Assembly: GCF_000215745.1 (NCBI RefSeq)
Contig: NC_015663.1
Location: 2,790,001-2,854,000 of the forward strand
Source of the DNA: Klebsiella aerogenes KCTC 2190
GTDB lineage: Bacteria > Pseudomonadota > Gammaproteobacteria > Enterobacterales > Enterobacteriaceae
Length of the DNA stretch: 64,000 nucleotides
Direction: 5' to 3'
Below, in pieces: positions 1-11,579 of the stretch (positions within the stretch are counted from its first letter, which is position 1; each line of letters opens with the position of its first letter). Under the pieces are notes generated by a model, which ran no database searches, was not told the origin of the DNA, and worked only from the letters and a program-made list of their open reading frames with translations. Made by a program: the position numbers and the translations under genes.

Positions 1-1108
1 ACACCGCGGCGCCAAGGCCGCCCATGCCAAACGCGAAGCCGAAGAACAGGCCGGAAACCATACCGATTCTCCCCGGCAACAGCTCCTGGGCATAGACCAG
101 GATAGCGGAAAAGGCTGATGCGAGGATAAAACCAATTATCACCGTCAGGATCCCGGTCCATTCCAGCGATGCGTACGGTAAAATAAGGGTAAATGGCGCC
201 ACGCCGAGGATAGAGCCCCAAATTACATATTTACGACCTATCTTATCGCCAACAGGCCCGCCAATCACCGTTCCTGCAGCCACTGCAAACAGGAAGGCGA
301 ACAAGTGAAGTTGGGCGTTTTGCACCGATAATCCGAATTTGTGTATCAGATAAAAGGTGTAATAGCTGCTAATGCTCGCCATGTAGAAGTATTTGGAGAA
401 AATCAGCATTAACAGAATGCTGACGGCCAGGATGACCTTGTTACGCGGCAGCGGATTAACGATAACCGGCTTCGGTTTGCCTTTATTCATTCTGTGTTGC
501 GCGGCATACCAGCGGCTGATTTGCGACAGCACGACGATCGCCAGCAGCGCGGCCAGCACGAACCAGGCGACGTTGCCTTTGCCGTAGGGGGCGATGATTA
601 CCGCCGCCAGCAGCGGCCCCAGCGAGCTGCCGAAGTTGCCGCCAACCTGGAACAGTGATTGCGCCAGGCCGTGACGGCCGCCGGAAGCCATCCGCGCCAC
701 GCGTGAGGACTCCGGATGGAAGACCGAAGAGCCAGTACCGACCAGCGCGGCGGCCAGCAGCACCATGCCGAAGCTGCCGGCCAGCGCTAACAGAATTAAG
801 CCGCAGAGGGTGAAACACATCCCCACCGGTAATGACCACGGCATCGAGCGTTTATCGGTGATGTAACCAATCACCGGCTGGAATAGCGATGACGTCAGTT
901 GGAAGGTGAGGGTGATCATGCCGATCTGCACGAAAGTTAACGAGAATTCCGCCTGCAGCAGCGGATAAATCGCCAGGATGAGCGACTGGATCATATCGTT
1001 TAGCAGATGGGAGAGGCTAATTGCTCCCAGAATGCCAAATGAGGTGCGCGCTTTTTGCGGCGGCGCGCCGGTACCGGGTAAGGACTGAGCGGATTGGTTG
1101 GTTGTCAT
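1..1108 (-). CDS. fsr: Fosmidomycin resistance-type MFS efflux protein (C-terminus cut by window edge)
   Basis: The frame is open from the ATG at 1108 to the left edge, giving about 369 residues of an expected ~400. It reads as a 12-helix major facilitator: hydrophobic helices throughout, the stretch TDKRSMPWSL after helix 2 and GDKIGRKYVIWG in the second half as the typical cytoplasmic loops. The start MTTNQSAQSLPGTG and the position divergent from ushA match fsr of E. coli, an inner-membrane drug:proton antiporter that exports fosmidomycin. The last helices lie outside the window. The 170-base gap to ushA should hold both promoters. Confidence 0.88.
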   Translation of the reverse strand, partial: MTTNQSAQSLPGTGAPPQKARTSFGILGAISLSHLLNDMIQSLILAIYPLLQAEFSLTFVQIGMITLTFQLTSSLFQPVIGYITDKRSMPWSLPVGMCFTLCGLILLALAGSFGMVLLAAALVGTGSSVFHPESSRVARMASGGRHGLAQSLFQVGGNFGSSLGPLLAAVIIAPYGKGNVAWFVLAALLAIVVLSQISRWYAAQHRMNKGKPKPVIVNPLPRNKVILAVSILLMLIFSKYFYMASISSYYTFYLIHKFGLSVQNAQLHLFAFLFAVAAGTVIGGPVGDKIGRKYVIWGSILGVAPFTLILPYASLEWTGILTVIIGFILASAFSAILVYAQELLPGRIGMVSGLFFGFAFGMGGLGAAV

Positions 1109-1278
1109 AGGTTCACTTCAGCGAGTTCTATTTGTTGTAGAGAATGCAGGTTGAATTATTATCCGACTAACATACCTGTCCCCAAGGTTTGAAGGAAGTC
1201 GCAATTCTGAAAACATATTTGTCAAAGCGGCTGACTCGCTATACTTTCGGCACTTGTTATTAAGTCAGGGAGTGAAAC

Positions 1279-2931
1279 ATGCATTATTTAAAACGCGGCG
1301 TAGCGCTGGCGTTATTCGCCGCCTTATCGCTGGGCAGCCTGTCAGCGCAGGCCTATGAGCAGGACAAAACCTATAAAATCACCATCCTGCACACTAACGA
1401 CCACCACGGTCATTTCTGGCGCAACGACTATGGCGAATATGGCCTTGCGGCACAGAAGACGCTGGTGGACGGTATCCGCAAAGAGGTGGCGGCCGAAGGC
1501 GGTAGCATCCTGCTGCTGTCCGGCGGCGATATCAATACCGGGGTGCCGGAATCTGATTTACAGGATGCAGAACCTGATTTTCGCGGCATGAACCTGATTG
1601 GCTACGATGCCATGGCGGTTGGCAACCATGAGTTTGATAACCCGCTCAGCGTGCTGCGCCAGCAGGAGAAGTGGTCGAAGTTCCCTTTCCTGTCGGCCAA
1701 TATCTATCAGAAAAGCACCGGCGAACGCCTGTTTAAACCCTGGGCGCTGTTTAAGCGCGGCGGGCTTAAAATTGCGGTGATTGGCTTAACGACCGACGAT
1801 ACGGCGAAAATCGGCAACCCGGAATATTTCACCGATATCGAATTCCGTAATCCGGCGGCAGAAGCCAAGCTGGTGATTCAGGAACTGCAGCAAAATGAAA
1901 AGCCGGACGTGATTCTGGCGACCACCCATATGGGCCACTATGACAACGGTAATCACGGCTCTAACGCGCCTGGCGACGTTGAAATGGCGCGGAGTTTACC
2001 TGCGGGATCGCTGGCGATGATCGTCGGCGGCCATTCGCAGGATCCGGTCTGCATGGCCTCGGAAAATAAAAAGCAGGTCGATTATATCCCCGGCACCCCG
2101 TGCGCGCCGGATCGCCAGAATGGCATCTGGATCGTGCAGGCTCACGAGTGGGGTAAATATGTCGGACGCGCCGATTTTGAATTCCGCAACGGGGAGATGA
2201 AGCTGGTGCACTATCAGCTGATCCCGGTCAACCTGAAGAAGAAAGTCACCTGGGATAACGGTCAGAGCGAGCGCGTATTGTATACGCCGCAAATTGCTGA
2301 AAACCCGCAGATGCTCTCGCTGTTAACGCCGTTCCAGAATAAAGGTAAGGCGCAGTTACAGGTGAAAATAGGCAGCGTCAACGGCCATCTTGAAGGCGAT
2401 CGCAGCAAAGTTCGCTTCGTTCAAACCAATATGGGGCGTCTGCTGCTGGCGGCGCAGATGGCGCGCAGCAATGCTGATTTCGCGGTGATGAGCGGCGGCG
2501 GTATTCGCGACTCTATCGAAGCGGGTGATATTACCTATAAAGACGTGATGAAAGTGCAGCCGTTCGGCAATGTGCTGACTTACGTCGATATGAGCGGTAA
2601 AGAGGTGACTGAGTACCTGACCGCCGTCGCGCAGATGAAGCCGGATTCCGGCGCTTATCCGCAGTTCGCCAACGTCAGTTTCGTTGCCAAAGATGGCAAG
2701 CTTAACGATCTGAAAATCAAAGGCGAACCGGTGGATCCGGCGAAAACTTACCGTATGGCGACGCTGAGCTTTAACGCCACCGGCGGTGACGGCTACCCGC
2801 ACATCGATAATAAACCGGGATACGTCAATACCGGCTTTATCGATGCCGAGGTGCTGAAAGAGTACATCGAGAAGAACTCGCCGCTGGATGCGGCGGCTTA
2901 CGAGCCGAAGGGCGAAGTCAGCTGGCAGTAA
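1279..2931 (+). CDS. ushA: Periplasmic UDP-sugar hydrolase / 5'-nucleotidase
   Basis: 550 residues, the usual UshA length. A signal peptide (MHYLKRGVALALFAALSLGS, cleavage after the Ala near residue 25) sends it to the periplasm. The metallophosphoesterase domain shows HTNDHHGHFW near residue 39, SGGDINTG, GNHEFD, THMGHYDNG and GGHSQDP, which supply the two metal sites. The C-terminal nucleotide-binding domain carries GGGIRDSIEAGD and NATGGDGYP. UshA hydrolyses UDP-glucose and 5'-nucleotides outside the inner membrane so that nucleosides can be salvaged. It stands alone between divergent fsr and convergent ybaK, followed by a palindromic repeat. Confidence 0.97.
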   Translation: MHYLKRGVALALFAALSLGSLSAQAYEQDKTYKITILHTNDHHGHFWRNDYGEYGLAAQKTLVDGIRKEVAAEGGSILLLSGGDINTGVPESDLQDAEPDFRGMNLIGYDAMAVGNHEFDNPLSVLRQQEKWSKFPFLSANIYQKSTGERLFKPWALFKRGGLKIAVIGLTTDDTAKIGNPEYFTDIEFRNPAAEAKLVIQELQQNEKPDVILATTHMGHYDNGNHGSNAPGDVEMARSLPAGSLAMIVGGHSQDPVCMASENKKQVDYIPGTPCAPDRQNGIWIVQAHEWGKYVGRADFEFRNGEMKLVHYQLIPVNLKKKVTWDNGQSERVLYTPQIAENPQMLSLLTPFQNKGKAQLQVKIGSVNGHLEGDRSKVRFVQTNMGRLLLAAQMARSNADFAVMSGGGIRDSIEAGDITYKDVMKVQPFGNVLTYVDMSGKEVTEYLTAVAQMKPDSGAYPQFANVSFVAKDGKLNDLKIKGEPVDPAKTYRMATLSFNATGGDGYPHIDNKPGYVNTGFIDAEVLKEYIEKNSPLDAAAYEPKGEVSWQ

Positions 2932-2944
2932 GCTATCGCTTAAC

Positions 2945-2983
2945 GGATCCCGGATAAGGCGCGTGTGCCGCTATCCGGGATCC
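2945..2983. repeat. REP-like palindrome after ushA
   Basis: An almost perfect inverted repeat, GGATCCCGGATA ... TATCCGGGATCC, with a GC-rich loop sits between the convergent ends of ushA and ybaK. The CCGGATAAGGCG / CGCTATCCGG pattern is typical of enterobacterial REP units. It probably also ends or protects both transcripts. Confidence 0.65.
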
Positions 2984-2989
2984 GGTCTC

Positions 2990-3670
<681 letters not shown>

Positions 3671-3672
<2 letters not shown>

Positions 3673-4465
3673 ACGTCAACATATCCGGCAGGTTCCCTTC
3701 GCCATACAGATGCAGCGCGCCGACGGCGACCACATAGCGCCCCGGCGGCAGAGCAAGCAGCGTGTCGCGCCAGGCTATGTTGCGCTGATGCATCAGTACA
3801 TCATATAAAGACTGGCTGAAGGTCGTTGGCAGCGTTTCCGCGCCGCGCGACGGCGGTTGCTCCAGCCACCAGCCAATCATCACCTGCAGTAAACGGGCGT
3901 TGGTGCGCCAGTGGGTCAACGTATCTTCCAGCAGCGCCTTACCAGCGTCTGGTAGATTGCGCAGGAGCGCGATTTGGCTATCGGCGCCTTCCAGCTCCAT
4001 CACCCTTATGTTGCTCTCGCGGGCAGCCATCAGCAACTGATAATCAATGCCGTAATCGGGCCGTAATCCCAGTTTTTGCGCCTGAGTGGCTTGTAGCACC
4101 ATCGCCACCTGCCACAGCGGCTGGCTATCGAAAAGATCGACCGACAAACCCAGCTCGCCGGCGCGCGAGCGTAATTCTGCTAATTGCGTTTCGCTCAGAC
4201 GTTCAGCCAGCGGGGGATAAGAGGGGAGATTACTGAAAGGCGTTTCATTACCGGTGATGTCCGCTTCGACGATTAAGGCGTCGGCCTGACGTATTTTTTT
4301 CAGTAGCTTGGCCGGCGGCGGCGCCATGTCGCGGGTGCCCATATGAATGCTGCCGACGAGATGTAAATAACGTTCGCCGGGCAGGACGATATCCATTGCA
4401 GGCCAGGAATAAGACGAGCCGACGGCGGCTCGCCACAGCATTTTTATTCGGTTTAACAGGCCCAT
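3671..4465 (-). CDS. ybaP: TraB/GumN-family protein YbaP
   Basis: 264 residues when started at MGLLNRIKMLW (4465), the same length as E. coli YbaP; upstream in-frame ATGs would add 18 unconserved residues. The TraB family signature is seen as HLVGSIHMGTRDM near residue 40, an acidic ADALIVEADI segment, and the C-terminal VAVGALHLYGEGNL. Related TraB/TIKI proteins are metal-dependent proteases, but the bacterial role is not known. There is no clear cleavable signal peptide. Its stop codon lies inside the ChiX terminator. Confidence 0.92.
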
Positions 4466-4597
4466 ACGCGCTCCGAAGTGTGAGGCATTCATGCTAGCGC
4501 ATCTGGTGGTGGCAGTCATCTTTCCCGCGGGTTTTTATTGTCGCCAGGAAATAAACGGGCGCTGAGTAACCTCAGCGCCCGTTTTCCTGTGATTGCG

Positions 4598-7099
4598 CTA
4601 ATCTTTCGGTTTAAAGCGCAGCAGGCGGTTAGCGTTACTCACCACGGTGATTGACGACAGCGCCATTGCAGCGCCGGCGACCACCGGGTTCAGCAGGGTA
4701 CCGGTCAGCGGCCAGAGGATCCCGGCGGCAATCGGGATACCCAGCGAGTTATAAACAAACGCGCCCAGCAGGTTCTGTTTCATGTTGCGTAACGTCGCTT
4801 TCGAAATCGCTAAAGCATCGGCTACGCCGTTAAGGCTATGGCGCATCAGGGTGATCGCCGCAGTTTCAATAGCGACATCACTGCCGCCGCCCATGGCGAT
4901 ACCGACATCCGCCTGCGCCAGCGCCGGGGCGTCGTTAATACCGTCGCCGACCATCGCCACTTTGTGCCCCTGGCTCTGCAGACGTTTAATGGCATCGGCT
5001 TTGCCGTCCGGCAGCACGCCGGCTATCACTTCATCAATGCCCGCTTCTTTGGCGATGGCATTGGCGGTAGTAGGGTTATCCCCGGTCAGCATCACCAGCC
5101 GGTAGCCCTGACGATGCAGGCGCGCCAGCGCGTCGATGCTATCTTCCCGTAACGGGTCGCGGATGGCGAACAGCGCAGCGGCCTGACCATCGATCGCCAG
5201 CAGCACCGGCGTGGCGCCGCGCGAGGCCTGTGCCGTCATCTCGCTTTCCAGTTCAGCGGTAGCGATATGCTGCTCGTTAAGCAGCGCCTGGTTGCCGAGC
5301 AGCAGTTGATGGCCTTCCGCTTCACCGCTGACGCCGAGCCCGCGCAGGGTACGGAAGCCGCTTACCTCCGGTAAAGTGCTGTCAGCGGCTTTATCGAGGA
5401 TCGCCCGCGCCAGCGGATGGCTTGAACCCTGCTCGAGCGCGGCGGCAAGCCGCACGACAGTGGATTCATCAAAGCTGGCGAAGGTTTTCACGGCCACCAC
5501 CTGCGGCTTGCCTTCGGTCAGGGTACCGGTTTTATCGAACACCAGCGTATCGAGTTCACTGGCGCGCTGCAGAGCATCGGCGTCACGCACCAGCACGCCG
5601 TATTCCGCCGCCCGTCCGACACCGGAGATGATCGACATCGGCGTCGCCAGGCCCAATGCGCATGGACAGGCGATAATCAGTACCGTGGTGGCAATGACCA
5701 GGGTATAGACGATTTGCGGCGCCGGGCCGAAGAAGTACCAGATAGCGGCGCTAATCAGCGCAATGGCTACCACTGCCGGAACAAATACCGCAGAGATTTT
5801 ATCTGCCAGTTGGCCAATTTCCGGTTTGCTACTTTGCGCCTGGCGCACCATGCGAATAATCCGTGCCAGCGTGGTTTGGCTGCCGACGGCGCTGGCGGTA
5901 AACAGTACGCTGCCATCCTGCACCACGGTACCGGCATGAATAGCGTCGCCATCGCCTTTTTGCTGCGGCACCGGCTCGCCGGTGAGCATCGCTTCATCAA
6001 ACCAGGCTTCGCCCTGGCTTATCACGCCGTCAACCGGAACGCGATCGCCAGTGGTCAGGCGCAGGGTCATGCCGGCCTGGACTTCGGTGAGCGGCAGATC
6101 TTCTTCCCCTTCAGGCGTCACAACGCGTGCCGAAGGCGGCGTCAGGTCGAGCAGTTTTTCCAGCGCCTTCGAGGAACGCTGGCGCGCGCGGGCCTCCAGC
6201 ATATGGCCGAGGTTAATCAGACCGATAATCATCGCGCTGGCTTCGTAATACAGGTGGCGCGCTTCCATCGGAAACCACTGCGGCCACAGGTTGACGCTCA
6301 TTGAATATAGCCAGGCGACGCCCGTTCCCAGGGCGACCAGCGTATCCATGGTGGCGGTACCGTTTTTCAGGCTTTTCCAGGCGCTGCGATAGAAGTGACC
6401 GCCGGCGAAGACCATCACCGCGAGGGTGACGAGACCGATGACCAGCCACAGCGATCGATTGTCGTCGCTGACCATCATGTTATCGCCGATCATGCCCCAG
6501 ACCATAACCGGTACGCCGACCAGCAGGGCGACAATCGCCTGCCAGCGAAAACGTTTCATGGTGGCGATGGCAGTTTCCTGCTGCCGTTCGCGGCGTTCCA
6601 GATCGTCTTCGATCGCCTCCGCGCCGTAGCCGGCTTTTTCCACCGCCTGCACTAATTCTGCGGCGGACGCACTGCCCATCACCAGCGCCGTGCGTTCCGC
6701 CAGGTTTACCCGCGCCTGTGAGACTCCCGGCACCGCGGCAAGCGCGTTTTGTACCCGGGAAACGCAGCTGGCGCAGCTCATGCCGTTGATCAGCAGCTGT
6801 TGACTGTCATCCTCGTCATGGGCTGCCGGAAGCTCAGGAGTGGCCGCTGTCAGTGCTTCCGACGGGATTGATGATTCTGCCAGCGGTTTAGCCTTTGGGT
6901 GGCTGAGCTCCGCGCCGTATCCGGCTTGTTTGATGGTCTCAATCAGGGCTTCAGCGCTGGCGCTACCCGTGACGTGGGCTTCGGTAACGGTTACATCAGC
7001 CTGTTCAACGTCGGGACGTTGTTCGAGGCTCTCTTTCACGCGTTTAACGCAGTGGCCGCAGGAGAGGCCATCAAGCGTCAGGTCGATAGTGTTAGACAT
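4598..7099 (-). CDS. copA: Cu(I)-exporting P1B-type ATPase
   Basis: 833 residues, the family length. It has two N-terminal heavy-metal-associated domains with GLSCGHC near residue 14 and GMSCASC near residue 106, then eight membrane helices. The metal channel motif is [11 protein letters not shown], the phosphorylation site [12 protein letters not shown], and the hinge [12 protein letters not shown]. It pumps Cu(I) from the cytoplasm to the periplasm using ATP. It is transcribed away from cueR, and a CueR-type operator lies between them, so copper induction is expected. The E. coli gene also makes a short copper chaperone by frameshifting in the first domain; whether that happens here was not checked. 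Confidence 0.98.
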   Translation of the reverse strand: MSNTIDLTLDGLSCGHCVKRVKESLEQRPDVEQADVTVTEAHVTGSASAEALIETIKQAGYGAELSHPKAKPLAESSIPSEALTAATPELPAAHDEDDSQQLLINGMSCASCVSRVQNALAAVPGVSQARVNLAERTALVMGSASAAELVQAVEKAGYGAEAIEDDLERRERQQETAIATMKRFRWQAIVALLVGVPVMVWGMIGDNMMVSDDNRSLWLVIGLVTLAVMVFAGGHFYRSAWKSLKNGTATMDTLVALGTGVAWLYSMSVNLWPQWFPMEARHLYYEASAMIIGLINLGHMLEARARQRSSKALEKLLDLTPPSARVVTPEGEEDLPLTEVQAGMTLRLTTGDRVPVDGVISQGEAWFDEAMLTGEPVPQQKGDGDAIHAGTVVQDGSVLFTASAVGSQTTLARIIRMVRQAQSSKPEIGQLADKISAVFVPAVVAIALISAAIWYFFGPAPQIVYTLVIATTVLIIACPCALGLATPMSIISGVGRAAEYGVLVRDADALQRASELDTLVFDKTGTLTEGKPQVVAVKTFASFDESTVVRLAAALEQGSSHPLARAILDKAADSTLPEVSGFRTLRGLGVSGEAEGHQLLLGNQALLNEQHIATAELESEMTAQASRGATPVLLAIDGQAAALFAIRDPLREDSIDALARLHRQGYRLVMLTGDNPTTANAIAKEAGIDEVIAGVLPDGKADAIKRLQSQGHKVAMVGDGINDAPALAQADVGIAMGGGSDVAIETAAITLMRHSLNGVADALAISKATLRNMKQNLLGAFVYNSLGIPIAAGILWPLTGTLLNPVVAGAAMALSSITVVSNANRLLRFKPKD

Positions 7100-7164
7100 A
7101 AAAAACTCCTGAATAATTTCCGGTTAATGATTGACCGAACACACTCTTTCATCGAGTATTAAGA

Positions 7165-7195
7165 AGGTTAAACCTTCCAGCAAGGGGAAGGTCAA
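7165..7195 (-). promoter_or_regulatory. copA promoter with CueR operator
   Basis: On the minus strand, TTGACC (7195-7190) is followed by the dyad ACCTTCCCCTTGCTGGAAGGT and TAACCT (7170-7165). The spacer is 19 bases, the long spacing that MerR-family activators correct by untwisting DNA. It matches the known copA promoter of E. coli almost base for base. Confidence 0.88.
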
Positions 7196-7204
7196 GGGGG
7201 AAAA

Positions 7205-7615
7205 ATGAATATTAGCGATGTGGCGAAAAAAACCGGTTTAACCAGCAAAGCGATTCGTTTTTACGAAGAGAAAGGGCTGGTGACGGCGCCGCTGCGCAGC
7301 GATAACGGCTACCGTACCTACACTCAGAAGCACCTTGATGAACTGACGCTGCTGCGTCAGGCGCGGCAGGTGGGATTTAACCTGGAAGAGTGCCGCGAGC
7401 TGGTGACGTTATTCAACGATCCGTCGCGGCACAGCGCCGATGTGAAAAAACGAACGCTGGAGAAAGTCGCGGATATTGAGAACCATATCCGCGAGTTGCA
7501 AAACATGCGTGCGCATTTGCTGGCGCTGGCGGACGCCTGCCCCGGCGATGAGAGCGCGGATTGCCCGATAATTGATAACCTCTCCGGCTGTTGTCACCGC
7601 AAAGCGCAGGCTTAG
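7205..7615 (+). CDS. cueR: Copper-responsive MerR-family activator CueR
   Basis: 136 residues. The N-terminal winged helix [20 protein letters not shown] is the MerR DNA-binding domain; a long dimerisation helix follows. The metal loop has the two Cys of [11 protein letters not shown] near residues 112 and 120 that bind one Cu(I). A His/Cys-rich tail (CCHRK) is typical. CueR senses cytoplasmic Cu(I) and activates copA (and cueO elsewhere). The gene is divergent from copA and overlaps the convergent ybbJ stop by four bases. Confidence 0.96.
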   Translation: MNISDVAKKTGLTSKAIRFYEEKGLVTAPLRSDNGYRTYTQKHLDELTLLRQARQVGFNLEECRELVTLFNDPSRHSADVKKRTLEKVADIENHIRELQNMRAHLLALADACPGDESADCPIIDNLSGCCHRKAQA

Positions 7616-8070
7616 CGGACGGCGGCTCTTACCCGCAAGGTAATCCCTTCTACGGCGACCACCTCCACCTTGCAGCCCGCCGCGAGGTCTTCATCGGCAA
7701 GCACCGGCCAGGAGCTATCGCCGACGCGGACGTGGCCGCGGCCGTTTTCAAGCGCGCTGTCGAGAGTAAAACGGCGGCCAACCAGCTGCTGGCCGCGCTG
7801 GTTAAGCTGCGCGTCGGCGGGGCGCTGCTGCCTCATGCGTTTACGCAGCCATTTTGACCACAGCCACGCCGCCAGCAGGGTAAGGACGGCAAACAGCGTC
7901 CCTTGCCATTCCCAACTGAGCGGAATAGCCCATATTAGCAGGCCGGTGACGACGCCAGCTACGCCGCTCCACAGCAGGTAGCCGTTGCTGCCGAGCATCT
8001 CCGCCGCCAGCAACAGCCCGCCAAGGGTCAGCCAGAAAATATGCGGATGGGCGAGGATCAGGGCGATCAT
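7612..8070 (-). CDS. ybbJ: NfeD-family membrane protein YbbJ
   Basis: 152 residues. Two or three N-terminal hydrophobic helices are followed by a small C-terminal OB-fold domain ([20 protein letters not shown] ... GITLRVRA), the NfeD arrangement. NfeD proteins pair with stomatin-type proteins, and here the start codon overlaps the qmcA stop by four bases (ATGA), which indicates translational coupling. Probably assists membrane quality control or microdomain assembly. The exact function is not established. Confidence 0.92.
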   Translation of the reverse strand: MIALILAHPHIFWLTLGGLLLAAEMLGSNGYLLWSGVAGVVTGLLIWAIPLSWEWQGTLFAVLTLLAAWLWSKWLRKRMRQQRPADAQLNQRGQQLVGRRFTLDSALENGRGHVRVGDSSWPVLADEDLAAGCKVEVVAVEGITLRVRAAVR

Positions 8071-8984
8071 GATTTTTTCCGCTCGACGCTACTCTCTTTC
8101 AGCAGTTCGCCGATCCCGGCTATCGAGCCCATCAGGCTGCTGGCATCCAGCGGCATCAACACCACTTTGCTGTTGTTGGCGGCGCCAATCTGCTGCAGCG
8201 CGTCGGTATATTTCTGCGCCACGAAGTAGTTAATCGCCTGAATATCGCCTGAGGCAATCGCCGATGACACCATCTGGGTGGCGCGGGCTTCCGCTTCGGC
8301 GGAACGTTCGCGGGCTTCCGCCTGCAGGAAGGCAGACTGACGTTCGCCTTCGGCTTTGAGGATCTGCGACTGTTTTTCGCCTTCGGCCTTGAGAATTTCC
8401 GCCTGGCGCACCCCTTCAGCCTCAAGGATATAGGCGCGTTTGGTTCGCTCGGCTTTCATCTGGGCGTTCATCGAGGAGATAAGCTCCGCCGGCGGGCGAA
8501 CGTCACGGATTTCGACGCGGGTGATTTTCACCCCCCACGGATTGGTGGCGTCGTCGACGATATGCAGCAGGCGGGTGTTAATGCTATCGCGCTGGGAGAG
8601 CATTTCATCCAGCTCCATTGAGCCGAGTACGGTACGAATATTGGTCATCGTCAGATTGACGATCGCCAGCTCAAGATTGCTGACTTCATAGGCGGCTTTT
8701 GGCGCATCGATCACCTGAATGAAGCAGACGGCGTCAATAGTGACGTTGGCGTTATCGCGAGAGATGACTTCCTGCGAAGGGATATCCAGCACCTGCTCCA
8801 TCATGTTCACTTTACGGCCGATGCGGTCCATAAACGGCACCACTAAACTTAAACCCGGCTGCAGCGTCTGCGTGTAGCGGCCAAAGCGTTCGACGGTCCA
8901 TTGATATCCCTGCGGCACGATTTTTACTGCCGCCCCCACAATGACCAGTGCGACAAAAATAAGAACGGGGATAAAAATCAGCAT
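8067..8984 (-). CDS. qmcA: Stomatin/prohibitin (SPFH) protein QmcA
   Basis: 305 residues from [17 protein letters not shown] (8984), equal to E. coli QmcA; the frame stays open upstream but the extra sequence is not conserved. One N-terminal membrane anchor is followed by the SPFH domain ([19 protein letters not shown]) and a long coiled coil rich in Ala, Glu and Lys ([20 protein letters not shown]). QmcA forms large membrane assemblies and is linked in E. coli with FtsH/HflKC proteolysis. First gene of the qmcA-ybbJ operon. Confidence 0.95.
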   Translation of the reverse strand: MLIFIPVLIFVALVIVGAAVKIVPQGYQWTVERFGRYTQTLQPGLSLVVPFMDRIGRKVNMMEQVLDIPSQEVISRDNANVTIDAVCFIQVIDAPKAAYEVSNLELAIVNLTMTNIRTVLGSMELDEMLSQRDSINTRLLHIVDDATNPWGVKITRVEIRDVRPPAELISSMNAQMKAERTKRAYILEAEGVRQAEILKAEGEKQSQILKAEGERQSAFLQAEARERSAEAEARATQMVSSAIASGDIQAINYFVAQKYTDALQQIGAANNSKVVLMPLDASSLMGSIAGIGELLKESSVERKKS

Positions 8985-9123
8985 CAAAAACCTCCTGTCT
9001 TGTTGCCTGATGGGCGCCGCAGCGAAATGGCGCATGTTTAAACAGAGTATAACTTTCTCCTTGTTCCGGTGAAAGAAAACTGGAGTAAACTGTCTGCGTT
9101 TTAGGAAATAAACTGGACATATA

Positions 9124-9801
9124 ATGAAGGAAAATAACGCGATTTTGCGCCTCGAGGGCGTCGGTTTTAAAACCGACGACGCGGTCATCCTGAATAATAT
9201 CGATCTCCGGATTGCGGCAGGGGAATTTAAGTTAATTACCGGGCCATCCGGATGCGGCAAAAGTACGCTGCTGAAAATTATCGCCTCGCTGCTGAGCCCG
9301 ACCAGCGGAGAGATTTTTTTCAATGACAAAGATATCACTACGCTAACGCCGGAAAACTATCGCCAGCAGGTTTCTTATTGCGCGCAAACCCCGGCGCTGT
9401 TCGGCGATTCGGTTTATGACAACCTGGTCTTCCCATGGCAGATCCGCAACAAACAGCCGGATCCTAAAGCGCTGGTTGCCGATCTCGAACGCTTCGGGCT
9501 GGCGGATAATACGCTGGAGAAATCCATTAATGAGCTTTCTGGCGGTGAAAAACAGCGGGTCTCGCTCATTCGTAATTTGCAGTTTCTACCGCAGGTTCTG
9601 CTGCTTGATGAAATTACCAGCGCGCTGGATGAAAGTAATAAGCGCAACGTTAACGAGATTATTCATCGCTACGCGACGGAAAAAGGGATGGCCATTCTGT
9701 GGGTCACTCACGACCAGAACGAAATTGCCCATGCTGATGAAGTGATCACGCTACAGCCTGCCGGTGGGAAAATGCAGGAGGTAAAAAATGAACGGGCATA
9801 A
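9124..9801 (+). CDS. fetA: ABC ATPase of the FetAB iron exporter
   Basis: 225 residues. Walker [10 protein letters not shown] near residue 41, Q-loop CAQTPALFG, signature LSGGEKQR, Walker [14 protein letters not shown] and the switch His in VTHDQNE are all present. It is the cytoplasmic ATPase partner of the next gene, which it overlaps by 14 bases. In E. coli FetAB (YbbLM) lowers iron overload and improves peroxide tolerance. Divergent from qmcA. Confidence 0.93.
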   Translation: MKENNAILRLEGVGFKTDDAVILNNIDLRIAAGEFKLITGPSGCGKSTLLKIIASLLSPTSGEIFFNDKDITTLTPENYRQQVSYCAQTPALFGDSVYDNLVFPWQIRNKQPDPKALVADLERFGLADNTLEKSINELSGGEKQRVSLIRNLQFLPQVLLLDEITSALDESNKRNVNEIIHRYATEKGMAILWVTHDQNEIAHADEVITLQPAGGKMQEVKNERA

Positions 9802-10570
9802 TATTACTAACGAATCGCTGGCGCTCTCGATGGTGCTGGTGCTGGTGGCAATCGTCGTCAGCTATCGGGAAAAATTGGCGCTGGAAAAAGATATCATCTG
9901 GAGTATTTGCCGGGCGATAGTGCAATTGATTATCGTCGGCTACGTGCTGAAATATATCTTTAACGTCAATCATGCGGTGTTGACGCTATTGATGGTGCTG
10001 TTTATCTGCTTTAACGCGGCGTGGAATGCGAAGAAGCGCAGTAAATATATCGATAAAGCTTTTGTTTCATCGTTTATCGCTATTACCACCGGCGCCGGAC
10101 TAACCCTGGCGGTGCTGGTCTTCTCGGGGTCGATCGCCTTTGTGCCGATGCAGGTTATTCCGATTGCCGGCATGGTGGCCGGTAACGCCATGGTGGCGGT
10201 AGGGCTGTGCTACAACAATATGGGCCAGCGTTTTAACAGCGAGCAGCAGCAGATTCAGGAGAAGCTAAGTCTTGGCGCGACGCCGAAGATGGCCTCCGCG
10301 CGGCTGATCCGCGATAGCATACGCGCATCGTTGATTCCCACGGTAGATTCGGCGAAAACGGTCGGGCTGGTGAGTTTGCCGGGCATGATGTCGGGGTTGA
10401 TTTTCGCCGGGATAGACCCGGTGAAGGCGATTAAGTATCAGATTATGGTCACGTTTATGTTGCTATCGACCGCCAGCTTGTCGACGATTATTGCCGGCTA
10501 TCTGACCTACCGGAAGTTCTTCAATGCCCGCCATCAATTGGTTGTGACGCAGTTGAAAAAGCGCCCGTAA
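9788..10570 (+). CDS. fetB: Membrane subunit of the FetAB iron exporter
   Basis: 260 residues of the UPF0014 family with about seven predicted membrane helices. The segment IPIAGMVAGNAMVAVGL and the cytoplasmic LGATPKMASARLIRDSIR / SLPGMMSGLIFAG stretch are family hallmarks and should contact the ATPase. Its start lies inside fetA, so the two are translated together. A REP-type repeat follows the stop. Confidence 0.93.
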   Translation: MNGHNITNESLALSMVLVLVAIVVSYREKLALEKDIIWSICRAIVQLIIVGYVLKYIFNVNHAVLTLLMVLFICFNAAWNAKKRSKYIDKAFVSSFIAITTGAGLTLAVLVFSGSIAFVPMQVIPIAGMVAGNAMVAVGLCYNNMGQRFNSEQQQIQEKLSLGATPKMASARLIRDSIRASLIPTVDSAKTVGLVSLPGMMSGLIFAGIDPVKAIKYQIMVTFMLLSTASLSTIIAGYLTYRKFFNARHQLVVTQLKKRP

Positions 10571-10575
10571 GTATT

Positions 10576-10655
10576 CCCGGAGGCGGCGCGTTGCGCCTTC
10601 TCCGGGCTACCACGGCGTAATCTGTAGCCCGGAGAAGCGTAGCGCTATCCGGGTC
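10576..10655. repeat. REP/BIME pair between fetB and cnoX
   Basis: Two facing GC-rich units, GGCGCGTTGCGCCTTCTCCGGGCTAC... and GTAGCCCGGAGAAGCGTAGCGC, can fold on themselves and on each other. This is the layout of a BIME element, lying between convergent genes. Confidence 0.7.
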
Positions 10656-10666
10656 AGCGCCTCTGA

Positions 10667-11521
10667 TTAATACAGCAATGAATACAGCTGGCGGCGGTAT
10701 TTCGCCGCCAGGGCGTCGCCGGTGCCGAGCGCCGCGAGGATCTCCTGCAGCATTTTGCGCACCTGGCCATCCCCGGCGCCTAAATCTTTTTGCAGATGCG
10801 TGAACAGCAGCGCCAGCGCTTCTTCGTTGCGCCCGACCTGGTGCAGCTGCAACGCCAGCTGAGACGCCAGCGCCGCGTCGTCCGGGTTCTGCTCGACCTG
10901 CTGCTGAAGTTGCTGGATTTCCGGGGTATCAGCCGCTTGTTTAAGCAGTTCAATCTGCGCCACCAGCCCCTGATAACGGGTGTCCTGATCCTGCAGCGGC
11001 ACAGTTTTCAGCACGCTTTCAGCTTCATCGGAACGCTGCAGGGCAATTAGCGTTTCCGCCAGCAGCAGGCCAATCTGGCTATCCTGGTTAGACAACTGCC
11101 AGGCGTCTTTCAGCAGCGGCAGCGCGTCGGCGTATTTTTCTTCCTGCATCAGCGCCAGCGCTTCCTGCGCTTTCAATTCTTCTTCGCGCGGCAGCACTTT
11201 ATCCAGCAGGGCGCGGATGGCCTCTTCCGGCTGCGGGCCTTCAAAACCATCTACCGGCTGGCCGTTCTGGAAAAGATACACCGTTGGGATCGCGCGCAGA
11301 CCAAACTGCGAAGCCAGCATTTGCTCCGCGTCGCAATCTACCTTCGCCAGCGTAAACTGACCGTGGTATTGGGCGGCCAGGCGCTCAAGCACCGGCGTCA
11401 GTTGTTCGCAGTGCTGGCTACGGGCGGACCAGAAATAAAACAGCACCGGCGCGTTCATGGATTGCTGCAGCGTCTGCTGCAGGTTGGCTTCGGTAATATT
11501 GACAATATTCTGTTCGGACAT
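10667..11521 (-). CDS. cnoX: Chaperedoxin CnoX (YbbN)
   Basis: 284 residues from [14 protein letters not shown] (11521), the E. coli length. An N-terminal thioredoxin fold ([20 protein letters not shown]) is followed by TPR-like helices rich in Ala, Leu and Gln. The thioredoxin active site is SQHC rather than CxxC, so it cannot do classic disulfide exchange. E. coli CnoX is a holdase turned on by hypochlorite N-chlorination that hands clients to GroEL and DnaK. It shares an upstream region with ybbO on the same strand. Confidence 0.94.
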   Translation of the reverse strand: MSEQNIVNITEANLQQTLQQSMNAPVLFYFWSARSQHCEQLTPVLERLAAQYHGQFTLAKVDCDAEQMLASQFGLRAIPTVYLFQNGQPVDGFEGPQPEEAIRALLDKVLPREEELKAQEALALMQEEKYADALPLLKDAWQLSNQDSQIGLLLAETLIALQRSDEAESVLKTVPLQDQDTRYQGLVAQIELLKQAADTPEIQQLQQQVEQNPDDAALASQLALQLHQVGRNEEALALLFTHLQKDLGAGDGQVRKMLQEILAALGTGDALAAKYRRQLYSLLY

Positions 11522-11579
11522 GAGCGTATCTCGTTGGTCGATTTCTGTTTTAGATGGGGGCGACATTCAGCGCTTCAAC

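Noticed and set aside
2945..2983. CRISPR-like repeat
   Set aside because: Single palindromes of REP type occur at several places without regular spacers or cas genes; no CRISPR array is present in the window.
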